From assembly GCA_910587035.1 (NCBI GenBank), contig CAJUMQ010000023.1:1-37285 (forward strand): 37,285 bases of DNA, in the 5' to 3' direction. The notes beneath the pieces were generated by a model that was not told the DNA's origin, made no database searches, and worked only from the letters and a program-made list of their open reading frames with translations. Of the stretch, positions 1 through 9,096 are shown one piece after another. The position numbers were made by a program, and so were the translations under genes. How positions within the stretch are numbered: position 1 is the stretch's first letter; every line of letters starts with the position of its first letter. The DNA comes from an uncultured Desulfovibrio sp. Its GTDB lineage: Bacteria; Desulfobacterota; Desulfovibrionia; Desulfovibrionales; Desulfovibrionaceae.

Positions 1-55
<55 letters not shown>

Positions 56-81
56 TAAAATATCATACCCGGCATATCCGT

Positions 82-156
82 GCGGGAGTAACTCAGCGGT
101 AGAGTGTCAGCTTCCCAAGCTGAAGGTCGCGGGTTCAAATCCCGTTTCCCGCTCCA
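82..156 (+). tRNA. tRNA-Gly (CCC)
   Basis: Complete cloverleaf. The acceptor GCGGGAG (82-88) pairs with TTCCCGC (146-152) with one G-U pair. The anticodon stem TCAGC/GCTGA encloses loop TTCCCAA, giving anticodon CCC. The T-arm is GGGTTCAAATCCC, and CCA is encoded at 154-156. It lies 26 nt after the first tRNA-Gly, so both are probably one transcript ended by the terminator at 165-199. Glycine tRNAs are common integration sites, which fits the accessory genes that follow. Confidence 0.95.
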
Positions 157-164
157 AATATTTC

Positions 165-199
165 AAGGGTCAGCAAATCTTGCATGCTGACCCTTTTTT
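165..199 (+). terminator. Rho-independent terminator after the tRNA-Gly pair
   Basis: An 11-bp perfect stem AAGGGTCAGCA (165-175) / TGCTGACCCTT (185-195) with a 9-nt loop is followed by a T run to 199. It sits 9 nt after the end of tRNA-Gly(CCC) in the right orientation to end that transcript. Confidence 0.9.
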
Positions 200-540
200 G
201 TGCCCATGGCATCGGCACATTACAGGATATTCGAGCTGCGGGCTTGCCGTGAATTAACAATTCCACAGCATACTTGATTGAATGATGGAAGGCAGCCCTA
301 TGCTTCAAAATCCCGATGGCACCCCCCCCCCCCAAATTCCGGGCGGATCTGTTTTCTTTTCCTTTCCACACTGCTTTTACTTTGTCACGTGGCATCCTGC
401 ACAAAATCTGATACGGTTCTTGTGTCTGGATTTGCAATGTTCCCCATAAATTGATTTTTATTTTTCTGATAATAACCGACGAACTGATGGATTTTGTATT
501 TATGCGAAACAAATACATAAATTATTCGTTCTTATCGCTT
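200..540. other. Gene-free stretch with a 12-C run
   Basis: No believable coding sequence. The reading frame open on the minus strand here runs into the tRNA and terminator, so it is not a gene. The only notable item is an uninterrupted run of 12 C at 322-333, a site prone to slippage or sequencing error. Composition becomes AT-rich toward the GmrSD-type gene. Confidence 0.6.
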
Positions 541-2343
541 CTAAAGAGAAAAATAATATTGTTTAAGCCTGGACGCCATAAGCCTCCTCCGTTCCGCCAA
601 AAATTCATTATAGCTGGAAATATCCATAGAGGTAATGGATGCTGGAATACAATTTTCTTCGAGATTACGCAGGAGGTCGGAAACATCCGTAATCCCACCA
701 TATATTGTTTCCTCTCCAGCGCATTGGTGGCCCACAATATACCCCATATAATTGAGTGGTGGTTTTTTACCGATCTTAATATTTATTTCACTTTGAATAT
801 AAACATAATTTGCAACCTGATTATACATTCCACGGCTTAAGCCATTTTCTTTAAGATATTGTTTTGGAAATATATGATGGACATCCCCATGTTGTTCCAC
901 AAGGTCTTTTACAGTAATATCTGTGGAAAGGAATCCTCTCACATTCATTTTGCACTGGGAAGCCAGAAAAAGATTAAACTCTGGACTTGTGGAATATGAA
1001 TTTTCAAGATTTTGCGGCAGTTCAACATCCCAAAAAATATCAGATAGCCTTGCAATCTCAATATCATTTAGATACTCTTCTGGACTTTTATTTTCAAATT
1101 GTCTGATATCATAGTCAAACTGTCCTTCAGGATTCCCACTGTAACGTCTTGTCAAAAGAGACATGGCAAGCCATCTGCGAACCAATTTTTCTATTTTTTC
1201 CGCGGGATAACTGATTGAACGCAATTTCAAAAAAATAATATAGCCAAAGTTAAGGACGTTTTGGGAGCGCAACAACTTTTCATGACAAAAGCCTGCGCTT
1301 CTTACTATCATTAGATAGCGCTTAAAATTTGTTTCATTTATGAAGGCCATTACACCATCACGTAAAGCTGTATATGTTTCCTCCACTATTTCCTGTTCAA
1401 AATTTCTTGTTTCAAAATTTCTCCCTGAAAGCAGACTGACCAAATCTCCCAATTTTCCTCGAGAAAATTTATATGTAAATGCTACCCGAAGTATATCTAC
1501 ATAAGAAGGGTCATAAATGGCATCATTTTCATTTTTCAGCCAGCTGATAGCAGGAAAATATTCTGAATTAACAAACTCTCTGTCATTTTGTTTCAGTTTA
1601 CCAAAAAATTCTGGCTTCAATGCCAGATGACTAAAATGATCTATGCATTTGCGAAGCATATTCCCGCCATACACTTCATTGGCTGCAATTTTTGACATTA
1701 CAAAATCAGCCTGATTTAAAACAACACCTTTGCTATTTATTCGGATAAAGATTTCAGTCACAGCATCTATATCTAAATTCCCATCCAGCTGGATAATTCC
1801 AATTTCTTTATTTGTAATATTTTTCAGACCTTCAAGAATCTTATGCAATTCTTCTTCATCCACATTAGGATTTAACTCAATATAGTTTTTACATATTTTG
1901 AATGGACTGATTTCATCTTTAAGAAATGGAGAAATATCTTTTAGCCAACGGTTATCCTTGGCAATGGCTGCATTAAAAACTTCAAATCGTTTTTCAAGTG
2001 GATTGAAGGCAATCTGGATACGAACATCTTCATAATCTGTATTTTTAACTGTACTGCCAAGTATAGCAGCTGTTAGCGCTGTTATTCTTTGCTGGCCATC
2101 AATCAAAATCTTTTTACCAGTCGCTTTGGAACCATCCTTCAACTTTACAGCAGGGTTCTGCCAGGTAACAATATATCCAACAGGAAAACCGCGATAAAGG
2201 CTGTCAATAAGATCACGTACCTGAGCGGCATCCCACACAAAAGGACGCTGAATTTCGGGAATGGCTATTTCACCACTCTCCACAAAATTAAGTAATTGTT
2301 TAACCAGATAATGCCCAACCGAGTATTTTTGTTCAGAATTCAA
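541..2343 (-). CDS. GmrSD-type DUF262/DUF1524 protein (predicted type IV restriction or defence nuclease)
   Basis: 600 residues. The N-terminal DUF262 (ParB/sulfiredoxin-like) domain shows IPEIQRPFVW (about 29-38) and ILIDGQQRITAL (about 79-90), the family's nucleotide-binding signatures. The C-terminal DUF1524 domain has an HNH-type nuclease core with HHIFPKQYL, then NYVYIQSEIN. In the family these two halves form GmrS and GmrD; fused versions cleave modified (for example glucosylated hydroxymethylcytosine) phage DNA. Substrate here is unknown. The start is TTG at 2343, 6 nt after GGGGA; an in-frame stop upstream leaves no ATG alternative. The gene is clearly AT-richer than the rest of the window and sits beside a tRNA-Gly pair with no other restriction genes, which fits horizontal acquisition into a hotspot. 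Confidence 0.88.
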   Translation of the reverse strand: MNSEQKYSVGHYLVKQLLNFVESGEIAIPEIQRPFVWDAAQVRDLIDSLYRGFPVGYIVTWQNPAVKLKDGSKATGKKILIDGQQRITALTAAILGSTVKNTDYEDVRIQIAFNPLEKRFEVFNAAIAKDNRWLKDISPFLKDEISPFKICKNYIELNPNVDEEELHKILEGLKNITNKEIGIIQLDGNLDIDAVTEIFIRINSKGVVLNQADFVMSKIAANEVYGGNMLRKCIDHFSHLALKPEFFGKLKQNDREFVNSEYFPAISWLKNENDAIYDPSYVDILRVAFTYKFSRGKLGDLVSLLSGRNFETRNFEQEIVEETYTALRDGVMAFINETNFKRYLMIVRSAGFCHEKLLRSQNVLNFGYIIFLKLRSISYPAEKIEKLVRRWLAMSLLTRRYSGNPEGQFDYDIRQFENKSPEEYLNDIEIARLSDIFWDVELPQNLENSYSTSPEFNLFLASQCKMNVRGFLSTDITVKDLVEQHGDVHHIFPKQYLKENGLSRGMYNQVANYVYIQSEINIKIGKKPPLNYMGYIVGHQCAGEETIYGGITDVSDLLRNLEENCIPASITSMDISSYNEFLAERRRLMASRLKQYYFSL

Positions 2344-2631
2344 CTTCCGTCCCCAATTTGTTTCAGGTTAGCATTGGAATTACCCCTGTGGCGGGGCTCC
2401 GGCCGTAGTGGCCAATTTTTCCCCCTAGTCAGGTGAGTATGGCTCCGGTAGTGGTAGCTCCCCAGCTGGCTTGATATATCATCACTCCGGGGATGCAGCC
2501 AGATACAAATGTCAAAAACCATGTTTCCCAATACCTTATCTGCGCCACTTGCATGTCTGGGACATCCGGCGCTCTATCTGGGCACCGTTTCCAAAGATCA
2601 GCAACAGGAATTATTGTGGAGCTATTTTGTC
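2344..2631. other. Intergenic stretch, nothing recognised
   Basis: About 290 bases between the small secreted protein gene and the GmrSD-type gene, both on the minus strand. Short minus-strand frames exist here, but they contain stops, lack a ribosome binding site and match nothing I recognise. A decayed gene fragment is possible because part of the stretch is GC-richer than the flanking AT-rich DNA. Confidence 0.4.
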
Positions 2632-2892
2632 CTATTTGGGCACAGCGATGATGGTTGTGATTTTATATCCTTTTTTGAGTTTGGTTTGCTGTGAGGATTC
2701 GATTTTTTTGGTGGCCTTTGCTATGGCTTCGCTTTCGCTCCTGGCTTTTATCCTATAAATATTGCCTCTTACAGGATTTTTGCCGTTCAGGGTCATTTTC
2801 CATTGAATGTTATATTCATTCTGCTGCGCGGCATGGCCAGCAGGAGCAACCAAGAACAGGCAGAACATCAGCAGCAGGAATGTCTTTTTCAT
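2632..2892 (-). CDS. Small secreted protein of unknown function
   Basis: 86 residues if started at the ATG at 2892 (MKKTFLLLMFCLFLV...). This gives a textbook signal peptide with probable cleavage after PAGHAA. An in-frame ATG five codons upstream (2907) is less likely, because GAGG lies 9 nt before the inner ATG. The mature part is small, basic and hydrophilic (NEYNIQWKMTLNGKNPVRG, then a Lys-rich helix-like segment), suggesting a periplasmic protein. No family recognised. It lies upstream of the GmrSD-type gene in the same orientation but about 290 bases away, so a functional link is not established. Confidence 0.6.
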   Translation of the reverse strand: MKKTFLLLMFCLFLVAPAGHAAQQNEYNIQWKMTLNGKNPVRGNIYRIKARSESEAIAKATKKIESSQQTKLKKGYKITTIIAVPK

Positions 2893-3136
2893 ATGCCTAC
2901 GCCTCATTTGAATTTACCAGCCAGATTTGCATGGCTATGCTACACGCATTGCCGCGTGTTGATTATCTGATAGTGGCTGTTTTTTATCACATATATTTGC
3001 GGGAATATCAATGTAAGCCAGCCTGACAGACTGAATTGCCTGCGGCAGGACGCAATAAAAGCCATTGGACCTGATAAACATCATGGCCTGCCAAAAGCCA
3101 CCCTGAAATGCGGAAGTGGAATGCGGAATTATATGG

Positions 3137-3388
3137 CTATCCGGATCCGAATTTTTCCAGTTCCTTTTTCACCTGGCGCATAAAATCCACCGCGTCAATT
3201 TTCAGGGCGTCACACAGAAAGAAAAGCACGTTTAAAGACACATTCCATTTACCCTGTTCCAGGCCGAGAATGTATGCCCGCTCAATCATGGCCTCCTCGG
3301 ACAGTTTTCTCTTGCTCATGCCCAGCTGGGCGCGCCTTTCCCGCAAAATCTTCGCAACCGCTTCATTTAAATGAGGATACTTTTCCAT
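3137..3388 (-). CDS. Small XRE-family helix-turn-helix regulator
   Basis: 83 residues from the ATG at 3388 (MEKYPHLNEAV...); the frame stays open to 3439, but that extension would overlap the palindromic operator. The HTH region follows the XRE pattern: ILRERRAQLGMSKRKLSEE, a recognition segment around ERAYILGLEQGK, then VLFFLCDALKI. It consists of little beyond the DNA-binding domain. Overall spacing and many positions match the regulator at 17933-18196, so the two are likely paralogues. It is transcribed divergently from the autotransporter gene, and the 22-bp palindrome at 3420-3441 lies between them, 32 nt before this start. Autoregulation and control of the autotransporter are plausible inferences. 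Confidence 0.8.
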   Translation of the reverse strand: MEKYPHLNEAVAKILRERRAQLGMSKRKLSEEAMIERAYILGLEQGKWNVSLNVLFFLCDALKIDAVDFMRQVKKELEKFGSG

Positions 3389-3419
3389 CTTTAAATGGTA
3401 GCGGAAATACTTGTGAAAC

Positions 3420-3441
3420 CCATGGTAATATATTACCATGG
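3420..3441. promoter_or_regulatory. Perfect 22-bp palindrome, putative operator
   Basis: The half-site CCATGGTAATA (3420-3430) is followed immediately by its exact reverse complement (3431-3441). The centre, TAATATATTA, could also serve as a -10 element on either strand. It sits in the divergent region between the XRE regulator (start 3388) and the autotransporter (start 3554). A dimeric HTH protein would bind such a site; the encoded XRE regulator is the natural candidate. Confidence 0.6.
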
Positions 3442-3553
3442 CGCATCAAAAAACAGCATCAACTGACTGATTACACCCAATTGGCGGGGCGGGAAATCCG
3501 GTTTTTTGCGCATCCGCGCAATGATCTGACAACTTAAATCTTGAGGGTTGGAT

Positions 3554-6500
3554 ATGAGACTGACGCAAGGCGCTTTGGGCATGCTGCTCAAAAGGTACAA
3601 ACTCATTCTACGCAAATGCCAAATTCTCAACATTCTGGGCGGAGCGGCTCTGGCGGCCTCCCTCTGTCTGGCATCCGGTTCAGCTCTTGCTGCAGATCCG
3701 GACTGGAGCACCGACCCGGTGGTGATAGATTCGCAGGCATCTGTCACATCAAGCCTGGAGGTGCCCAATCTCACCATTGCTCAGGGGGGCGATCTCAATG
3801 TCAATATTCCCAACGAGGCAGGCGGCAGGTTCTATTTGCCTGGGCAGCTGATTCTTGAGGATGGCGGCAAACTCACGGTGGAGGGTCGTGGCATTGCCGG
3901 CATACCAGGTGATGTGGCTGAAGATGACTATTCCTTTACAGGCAGTTTCACCATGAATGGCGGAACTCTGGACATCCTTGACAGCCGCCTGCGCACCCTG
4001 GCTATCGATATCCTTGGCGGAACAGTGAACGTTTACATTCCGGATGGCCACACTCTCCCCACCACGTGGAACTATGGTTCAAGACTTTTTGGCTCGCCGG
4101 GTACGGTATTCACAGTCTCTGGCAGCAATACAGAAATCAATATTGGCAATTACGGCCTGGTGCGGGGGAGCCAGTTTGCCATAAACAATGGCGCCACCAT
4201 CAATATGGGCGCGGACAGCGCGAAGGGAGCGGCCATAATCCGTTCAGCCAGCCAGGTATTTCTCAATGATGGCGTCATAAATGTTCTGCCAGGCAAATAT
4301 GGCGACATTCTGACGGAACAGCTGGCAATAGGAGAGAATGGGACGGTAAATGTGGATGGCACCCTGGCCTATTCCGGTCATCTGGATGGCAATCCCACTG
4401 GCACCATTGACGTCGACATAATGGCATCCACCGACTTCGGCAGCCTGTACATAAATGGTGGGAAGGTCAATATTGGCGCAGGCGGCAATCTGGAAATCAT
4501 CTCTTCTCATCTGCATATACAGAATAATGGCAGTCTGCACAATGCCGGCACACTCACCAGCAAGGGCAATGACTACCAGGACAGCTGCAATATAGATTTA
4601 AGTACCGGTAATTATACGGCAGCTGCAGGCAGTGTACTCGAGGCTGAATATGGCCGCATTACCCTGACCGGAGAGCAGCTGAACTCCGAGGCCCTCAAGG
4701 GCGGTGTGGCTCTGAATGGGGGCGCCCTGTATGTCACCGGAGCCAATGTGGCCATTGCCGCAGATAAAATTGGCGCAGCTGAAGTGGCTGATGGTAAAAT
4801 CGCCTTCACCGGGAGTCTCAAGGATTACCAATACAGCAGTGAAGTATATGCCGATGATCTGCATATTCAGGGGCCGCAAATCAGCCTGGCCAATGACGGC
4901 TCCATTGCGGCCACAGTGCTCAGGCTGGACCAGGATGCAACCCTGACGAGTGGGTATCTGGGCATTACGGGCATGACTGCCGATTCCCGTCTCGTGGCCG
5001 GTGATGGCGCTGGCACCCTGACTCTCAAAACCGGACAGGATCAGGATTTCGCCTCTTTGCGGCTGGAGAGCGCCCTGTGGATGGCAAATCAGGATAAACT
5101 GGATATCACCGGCACCATAGACGCCAATGTGGTTCTGGAACAGGGATCTGCCATAACTATAGAAGGTAGAAGCACATCCAGCGGCATTCCCAACCACACA
5201 TGGACATTCAACAGGAATGTCAGCCTGAATGGAGCCTACACCGGAATTCAGGTAGGCACCAACAGCCATATTATTCTCAATGGCAGCGAATCGCTGGAGG
5301 CGCCCAATACCCTCGCCCTTGCCGGCGACAATGCGGATGTCAACCTGCAAAGGCGCTCATCCCTCACGGCAACAGCAGCCAACACAGCCATAAAAGCCAC
5401 CCAGGGCACACGCATCAGTGTTGCCGAGGGAGCCAGTCTCAATGCTGGCGCGCAAACACTGGGGCTCGCCGCTGCCAGCGATGGCAACACACTCAAATGG
5501 AGCTCCGCCAATATCAACAGCAACATTCTTGGTAATGGCGACATCAACATCAGCGGCATGGCTGCCGTGCTGGGTGACTCTGGCGCGCAATTTGACAGGG
5601 AGAGCTTCAACAGCCTCAAGCAGACCCTGCTGGCGCCATCCGGGCAATACAATGATGGCCAGGTCTATGGCGGCATTGTCACAGTGGATGCGGACATTGC
5701 CGGAGCCGTGGTGGATGGCAGGGCCAGTCTAGCCGATGTGACCCCGGGCACAGGCCTGCTGGCAGGCGCAAATCTGGGCACCGCCATTGTGCAGGGTGAA
5801 GGCGCAGCAGGCGATGCCAATGCCATCAACGGCGGTTTTGGCGGGGTGGAACTGACAAATCAGGCGGCCACAGGCATTACTGTGGTTATGGGCACAGCCG
5901 CGGCCCTGCGCGGCCAGGCCGGGAGTCAGCTGGTCACCACTCCAGCCGGGGCTGGCAATGTCAAGGTTGAGGCTGGGGCCTATGCCACCCTGGACAATGG
6001 CAGCATAGGCAATCTGGAAAATGCAGGCAGCGTCAGCAGCAACAATGTCGCAGCCAGCCGCATAACCCTGCAGGATAATGGAGACATGTATGTCACTGGC
6101 ACCCTGGATGCATACAGCATCGAAGCAGCAGGGGATGGCGAAGCCAATGGCAATGGCGTCCTGGAGATTGAGAATGGCGCCAGAGTGAGTGTTACCGACA
6201 ATATTGGCACTGCCGACAAGCCACTGGACACAGTGCGCATGTACACGGCGGAGTTGAACGCGAACAATCTGTCCACCGTCAATCTGGAGGCATACGGGGG
6301 CGCGATTAACATTAGTGGCGAGCTCAATGCCGAAAATCTAAGCTCCGGCGCCAACATCACCACAGGCACGGATTTGCAGGTCACCAACATCAATCTCAGC
6401 GGCGGCTCCCTGACAGCGGGCAATGGCTCCATAATCGCCAATTCCCTGTCCCTGCAGAATAGCGCCGCCGTGACAGCGCCACAGGATGTAATCATCAATG

Positions 6501-8992
6501 GCCAGGTCAATGTGGAAAATGGCCAGGTAAATGCGCAGGCTGGCAAAATTGCCTTTACGGATGCCGCGAATCCGGCATCCATCTCCGGAAATGCCAGCCT
6601 CAGCGCCAGCACGGATGTGCTGCTTGCAGGTGGCGCTGACTTTAGCGGAAATGTCACTGTCACAGCGGCCAATGGCAATATCGATGCCACAGGCAAAAAT
6701 CTGCGCATGAACGGCGCTGGCCTGACCCTCTCCGCCCCCAATGGCAGCATCAGCGCCGCTGATATTCAGGCGACAAATGTCGCAGCCAAATCCCTGGATG
6801 CCACAGGCCAGGTGTCCATAGCCAATGGCACGGCCAATCTGACGGAGGCCAGCCGAATTCAGGGTGGCATGGATCTGGAAAAGACCCAGGCCAGCATTGG
6901 CGATCTGGCAGTTGCCGGCGAGACAGCCATCAGCGGTGGCGCCATAACATCCAGCGGCGCTGTAACCCTTGGCGACAATGCGCAGGTGGTCAATGGCGCG
7001 GAGGCCAGCTTCAATGAGCTGACCCTTGTGGAAGGCAAAGCCCTCAATGTTGGCAGCCAGGGGGATGGCGAAGGTGGCACCAGCCTGACATCCGCCACAC
7101 TGCGCCTTTCCGGCGCCGATCTGCTGGTGGATCCAGCCTGGGGTCTGGCCTCCACCAATGTGGCTGTAAAGGGTTTCAACAACACCGGCGCGGCTGCAAC
7201 AGACAGCATCATTGATGGCAATGTGGTTGTAGGCCAGAATTCCTTTGTCACCTTCGGCACCACAGACAGGCAGTGGCTGCCAGGCGTTCTTGCCAGGGAG
7301 ATGGGCATCCAGAGCCTGAGCGCCAATGGAGTATCCGCAGCTCTTGGCCTGTTTGCGCCCATGACCCTGGGCAATGGACACAGCCTGACAGTGGATGGCC
7401 AGTGGCAGAACGGGGCAACATACAGCCGCAACAATCACGCCATCACCTTTGCCAACAATTCCCTGCTGGTGGTCAATGGCAAGCCCGCCGAAGGTGGCAT
7501 AGCCTATGAGGCCGATCAGCAAATTCCTGCAGGATTTAGGGCTGCCTTGTCCGCCCAGCAACCGACAACAGCCACGGTGGCGGCCAATGCCAGGGTGCAT
7601 ATCACAGGCGCGGAGGTGGGCAAGAATTATGTGATTCTTGATCCGGAGACGATTTCCACCACATATGCCAATGACACCACGGCCTGGGCTGGCGACAATC
7701 TCAGCACAGACAATCCACTGGTGGCATTGCAACGCGCCGATCTGCTGGGAGGAAAGGCCGGAGCCCTGACCTCGGAACTCAGGCCTGCCTCCATTACGCT
7801 GCCCAATCTTGATGGCGAGCTGGCCAATGTTCTGAACAATGCCGCCCTGGCCAATGAGATTGGCATCACGGAAGAATATGCCGCCACTGGCGCCAGGGGA
7901 ACGCAATTCCTGTCGCGGGCACTGATCATGGCCAGCCCGGACTATGGCAATGACCCAGCCGGCGCGGAAATGACCATTGAGGGCGCGGCCCGCATGGCTG
8001 TCGTGGGCGCTGTCCCCCAAATGGCCCTGGCTGCCAACAATGCTGCCGGCGCCGCTGTTACCCAGCGCACCAGCCTGGCGGATCCTGGCAGCGCCATTCA
8101 GGGAGTTGATGAAAATGGCAATACGCGCTCAGGCCAGGATCTGAACAAAAAGGGGCTGGCTCTCTGGATAATGCCCCTGTTCCAGTCCACGAACGGTTTT
8201 GGCATGGAGGCTGGCAATTTTGACTACGATTTCTCCGGCTCTCTTGGCGGCGTTGCCCTGGGCGCGGACTATACATTTGAGAACAGCCTCCGCGCCGGTC
8301 TGCTGTTCAATATCGGCGGTGGCTACGCGCGTGGCGGCGGCGATTTCAATACTGTTGCAAACAATATGAACTTCTGGGGCATAGGCGCCTATGCAGGCTT
8401 CAACATGAACAATTTTGGCCTGACCGCCGATGTCAATTATACTTCAACGTACAACAAGCTGAAGCAGGATCTGTATGGCATGGGCAATATGGATGAGCTG
8501 AAGTCCGACATAACAGCCTGGGCGCTTAGCGCGGGCCTGAGAGCCGAGTATAAAATCAATACCGAGGCTCTGGACATTATCCCCCATATCGGCGCGAGAT
8601 TCATCAGTCTCAACACGGATTCCTATGACATCACCAGCCATGGCAATGTTATCAATGGCGATTCCTTCACCCAGAACATCTGGACCTTCCCCATTGGCGT
8701 CAATCTCAGCCGGGAGTTCAAGCTGGACAATGGCTGGAGCATCAAGCCATTGGTGGATCTCAACATCGCGCCAATGGCCGGAGATGTGAAGGCCAAAAGC
8801 AAAATCCAGTTCACAGGCACCGGCACGGAGGCCGAACTGGATACAAAGATGATGGACTACTTCACCTATGGCGGCACTGCCGGCATTGAGTTTGGCAATG
8901 GCAATTTCAGCGTGGGTGTAAACTACAATGGCCAATTTGGCGCGGAATCCTCGGCGCATGGAGTGTTTGGCACCTTCCGCTATGAATTCTAA
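3554..8992 (+). CDS. Giant type V autotransporter (adhesin-like)
   Basis: 1812 residues. An in-frame TTG six bases upstream was rejected because GAGGG (3543-3547) is correctly spaced only for the ATG at 3554. A long signal peptide (about 46 residues, ending SGSALA) has an extended basic N-region (LLKRYKLILRK) like the extended signals of large autotransporters. The passenger (about 47-1530) is Gly/Asn/Ala/Ser-rich with endlessly varied NGG, GN and ISG turns, typical of a right-handed beta-helix. No protease triad was recognised, so adhesion is more likely than proteolysis. The last ~280 residues (from GLALWIMPLF) are the autotransporter beta-barrel, ending in FRYEF with the terminal Phe recognised by the BAM complex. 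Cysteine is nearly absent after the signal peptide. The gene is single, divergent from an XRE regulator, and followed by its own terminator. Confidence 0.92.
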   Translation: MRLTQGALGMLLKRYKLILRKCQILNILGGAALAASLCLASGSALAADPDWSTDPVVIDSQASVTSSLEVPNLTIAQGGDLNVNIPNEAGGRFYLPGQLILEDGGKLTVEGRGIAGIPGDVAEDDYSFTGSFTMNGGTLDILDSRLRTLAIDILGGTVNVYIPDGHTLPTTWNYGSRLFGSPGTVFTVSGSNTEINIGNYGLVRGSQFAINNGATINMGADSAKGAAIIRSASQVFLNDGVINVLPGKYGDILTEQLAIGENGTVNVDGTLAYSGHLDGNPTGTIDVDIMASTDFGSLYINGGKVNIGAGGNLEIISSHLHIQNNGSLHNAGTLTSKGNDYQDSCNIDLSTGNYTAAAGSVLEAEYGRITLTGEQLNSEALKGGVALNGGALYVTGANVAIAADKIGAAEVADGKIAFTGSLKDYQYSSEVYADDLHIQGPQISLANDGSIAATVLRLDQDATLTSGYLGITGMTADSRLVAGDGAGTLTLKTGQDQDFASLRLESALWMANQDKLDITGTIDANVVLEQGSAITIEGRSTSSGIPNHTWTFNRNVSLNGAYTGIQVGTNSHIILNGSESLEAPNTLALAGDNADVNLQRRSSLTATAANTAIKATQGTRISVAEGASLNAGAQTLGLAAASDGNTLKWSSANINSNILGNGDINISGMAAVLGDSGAQFDRESFNSLKQTLLAPSGQYNDGQVYGGIVTVDADIAGAVVDGRASLADVTPGTGLLAGANLGTAIVQGEGAAGDANAINGGFGGVELTNQAATGITVVMGTAAALRGQAGSQLVTTPAGAGNVKVEAGAYATLDNGSIGNLENAGSVSSNNVAASRITLQDNGDMYVTGTLDAYSIEAAGDGEANGNGVLEIENGARVSVTDNIGTADKPLDTVRMYTAELNANNLSTVNLEAYGGAINISGELNAENLSSGANITTGTDLQVTNINLSGGSLTAGNGSIIANSLSLQNSAAVTAPQDVIINGQVNVENGQVNAQAGKIAFTDAANPASISGNASLSASTDVLLAGGADFSGNVTVTAANGNIDATGKNLRMNGAGLTLSAPNGSISAADIQATNVAAKSLDATGQVSIANGTANLTEASRIQGGMDLEKTQASIGDLAVAGETAISGGAITSSGAVTLGDNAQVVNGAEASFNELTLVEGKALNVGSQGDGEGGTSLTSATLRLSGADLLVDPAWGLASTNVAVKGFNNTGAAATDSIIDGNVVVGQNSFVTFGTTDRQWLPGVLAREMGIQSLSANGVSAALGLFAPMTLGNGHSLTVDGQWQNGATYSRNNHAITFANNSLLVVNGKPAEGGIAYEADQQIPAGFRAALSAQQPTTATVAANARVHITGAEVGKNYVILDPETISTTYANDTTAWAGDNLSTDNPLVALQRADLLGGKAGALTSELRPASITLPNLDGELANVLNNAALANEIGITEEYAATGARGTQFLSRALIMASPDYGNDPAGAEMTIEGAARMAVVGAVPQMALAANNAAGAAVTQRTSLADPGSAIQGVDENGNTRSGQDLNKKGLALWIMPLFQSTNGFGMEAGNFDYDFSGSLGGVALGADYTFENSLRAGLLFNIGGGYARGGGDFNTVANNMNFWGIGAYAGFNMNNFGLTADVNYTSTYNKLKQDLYGMGNMDELKSDITAWALSAGLRAEYKINTEALDIIPHIGARFISLNTDSYDITSHGNVINGDSFTQNIWTFPIGVNLSREFKLDNGWSIKPLVDLNIAPMAGDVKAKSKIQFTGTGTEAELDTKMMDYFTYGGTAGIEFGNGNFSVGVNYNGQFGAESSAHGVFGTFRYEF

Positions 8993-9016
8993 CCCCGATT
9001 TTTAACCGCAAGGGAT

Positions 9017-9058
9017 TTTGCCTGCCTGATATTGTTTTCAGGCAGGCAAATCTGTTTT
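9017..9058 (+). terminator. Rho-independent terminator after the autotransporter
   Basis: A 13-bp perfect stem TTTGCCTGCCTGA (9017-9029) / TCAGGCAGGCAAA (9038-9050) with an 8-nt loop is followed by TCTGTTTT. It starts 24 nt after the autotransporter stop codon. The next gene begins at 9097, so it probably has its own promoter or depends on read-through. Confidence 0.8.
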
Positions 9059-9096
9059 ATATGGTGGTGACAGCAAAACAAATGGGGGTTCCCAAG

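Noticed and set aside
135..518. 127-codon minus-strand frame near the left end
   Set aside because: It runs through the tRNA terminator and into tRNA-Gly, with the 12-C run giving its Gly stretch.
3548..3553. TTG as start of the autotransporter
   Set aside because: The GAGGG ribosome site directly abuts it, leaving no spacing; the ATG at 3554 has 6 nt.
6338..8020. 560-codon open frame on the minus strand inside the autotransporter gene
   Set aside because: Antisense shadow of the repetitive GC-biased passenger; Gly/Ile/Cys/His-rich product with no ribosome site or domain. The same holds for 4598-5350 and 5980-6750.
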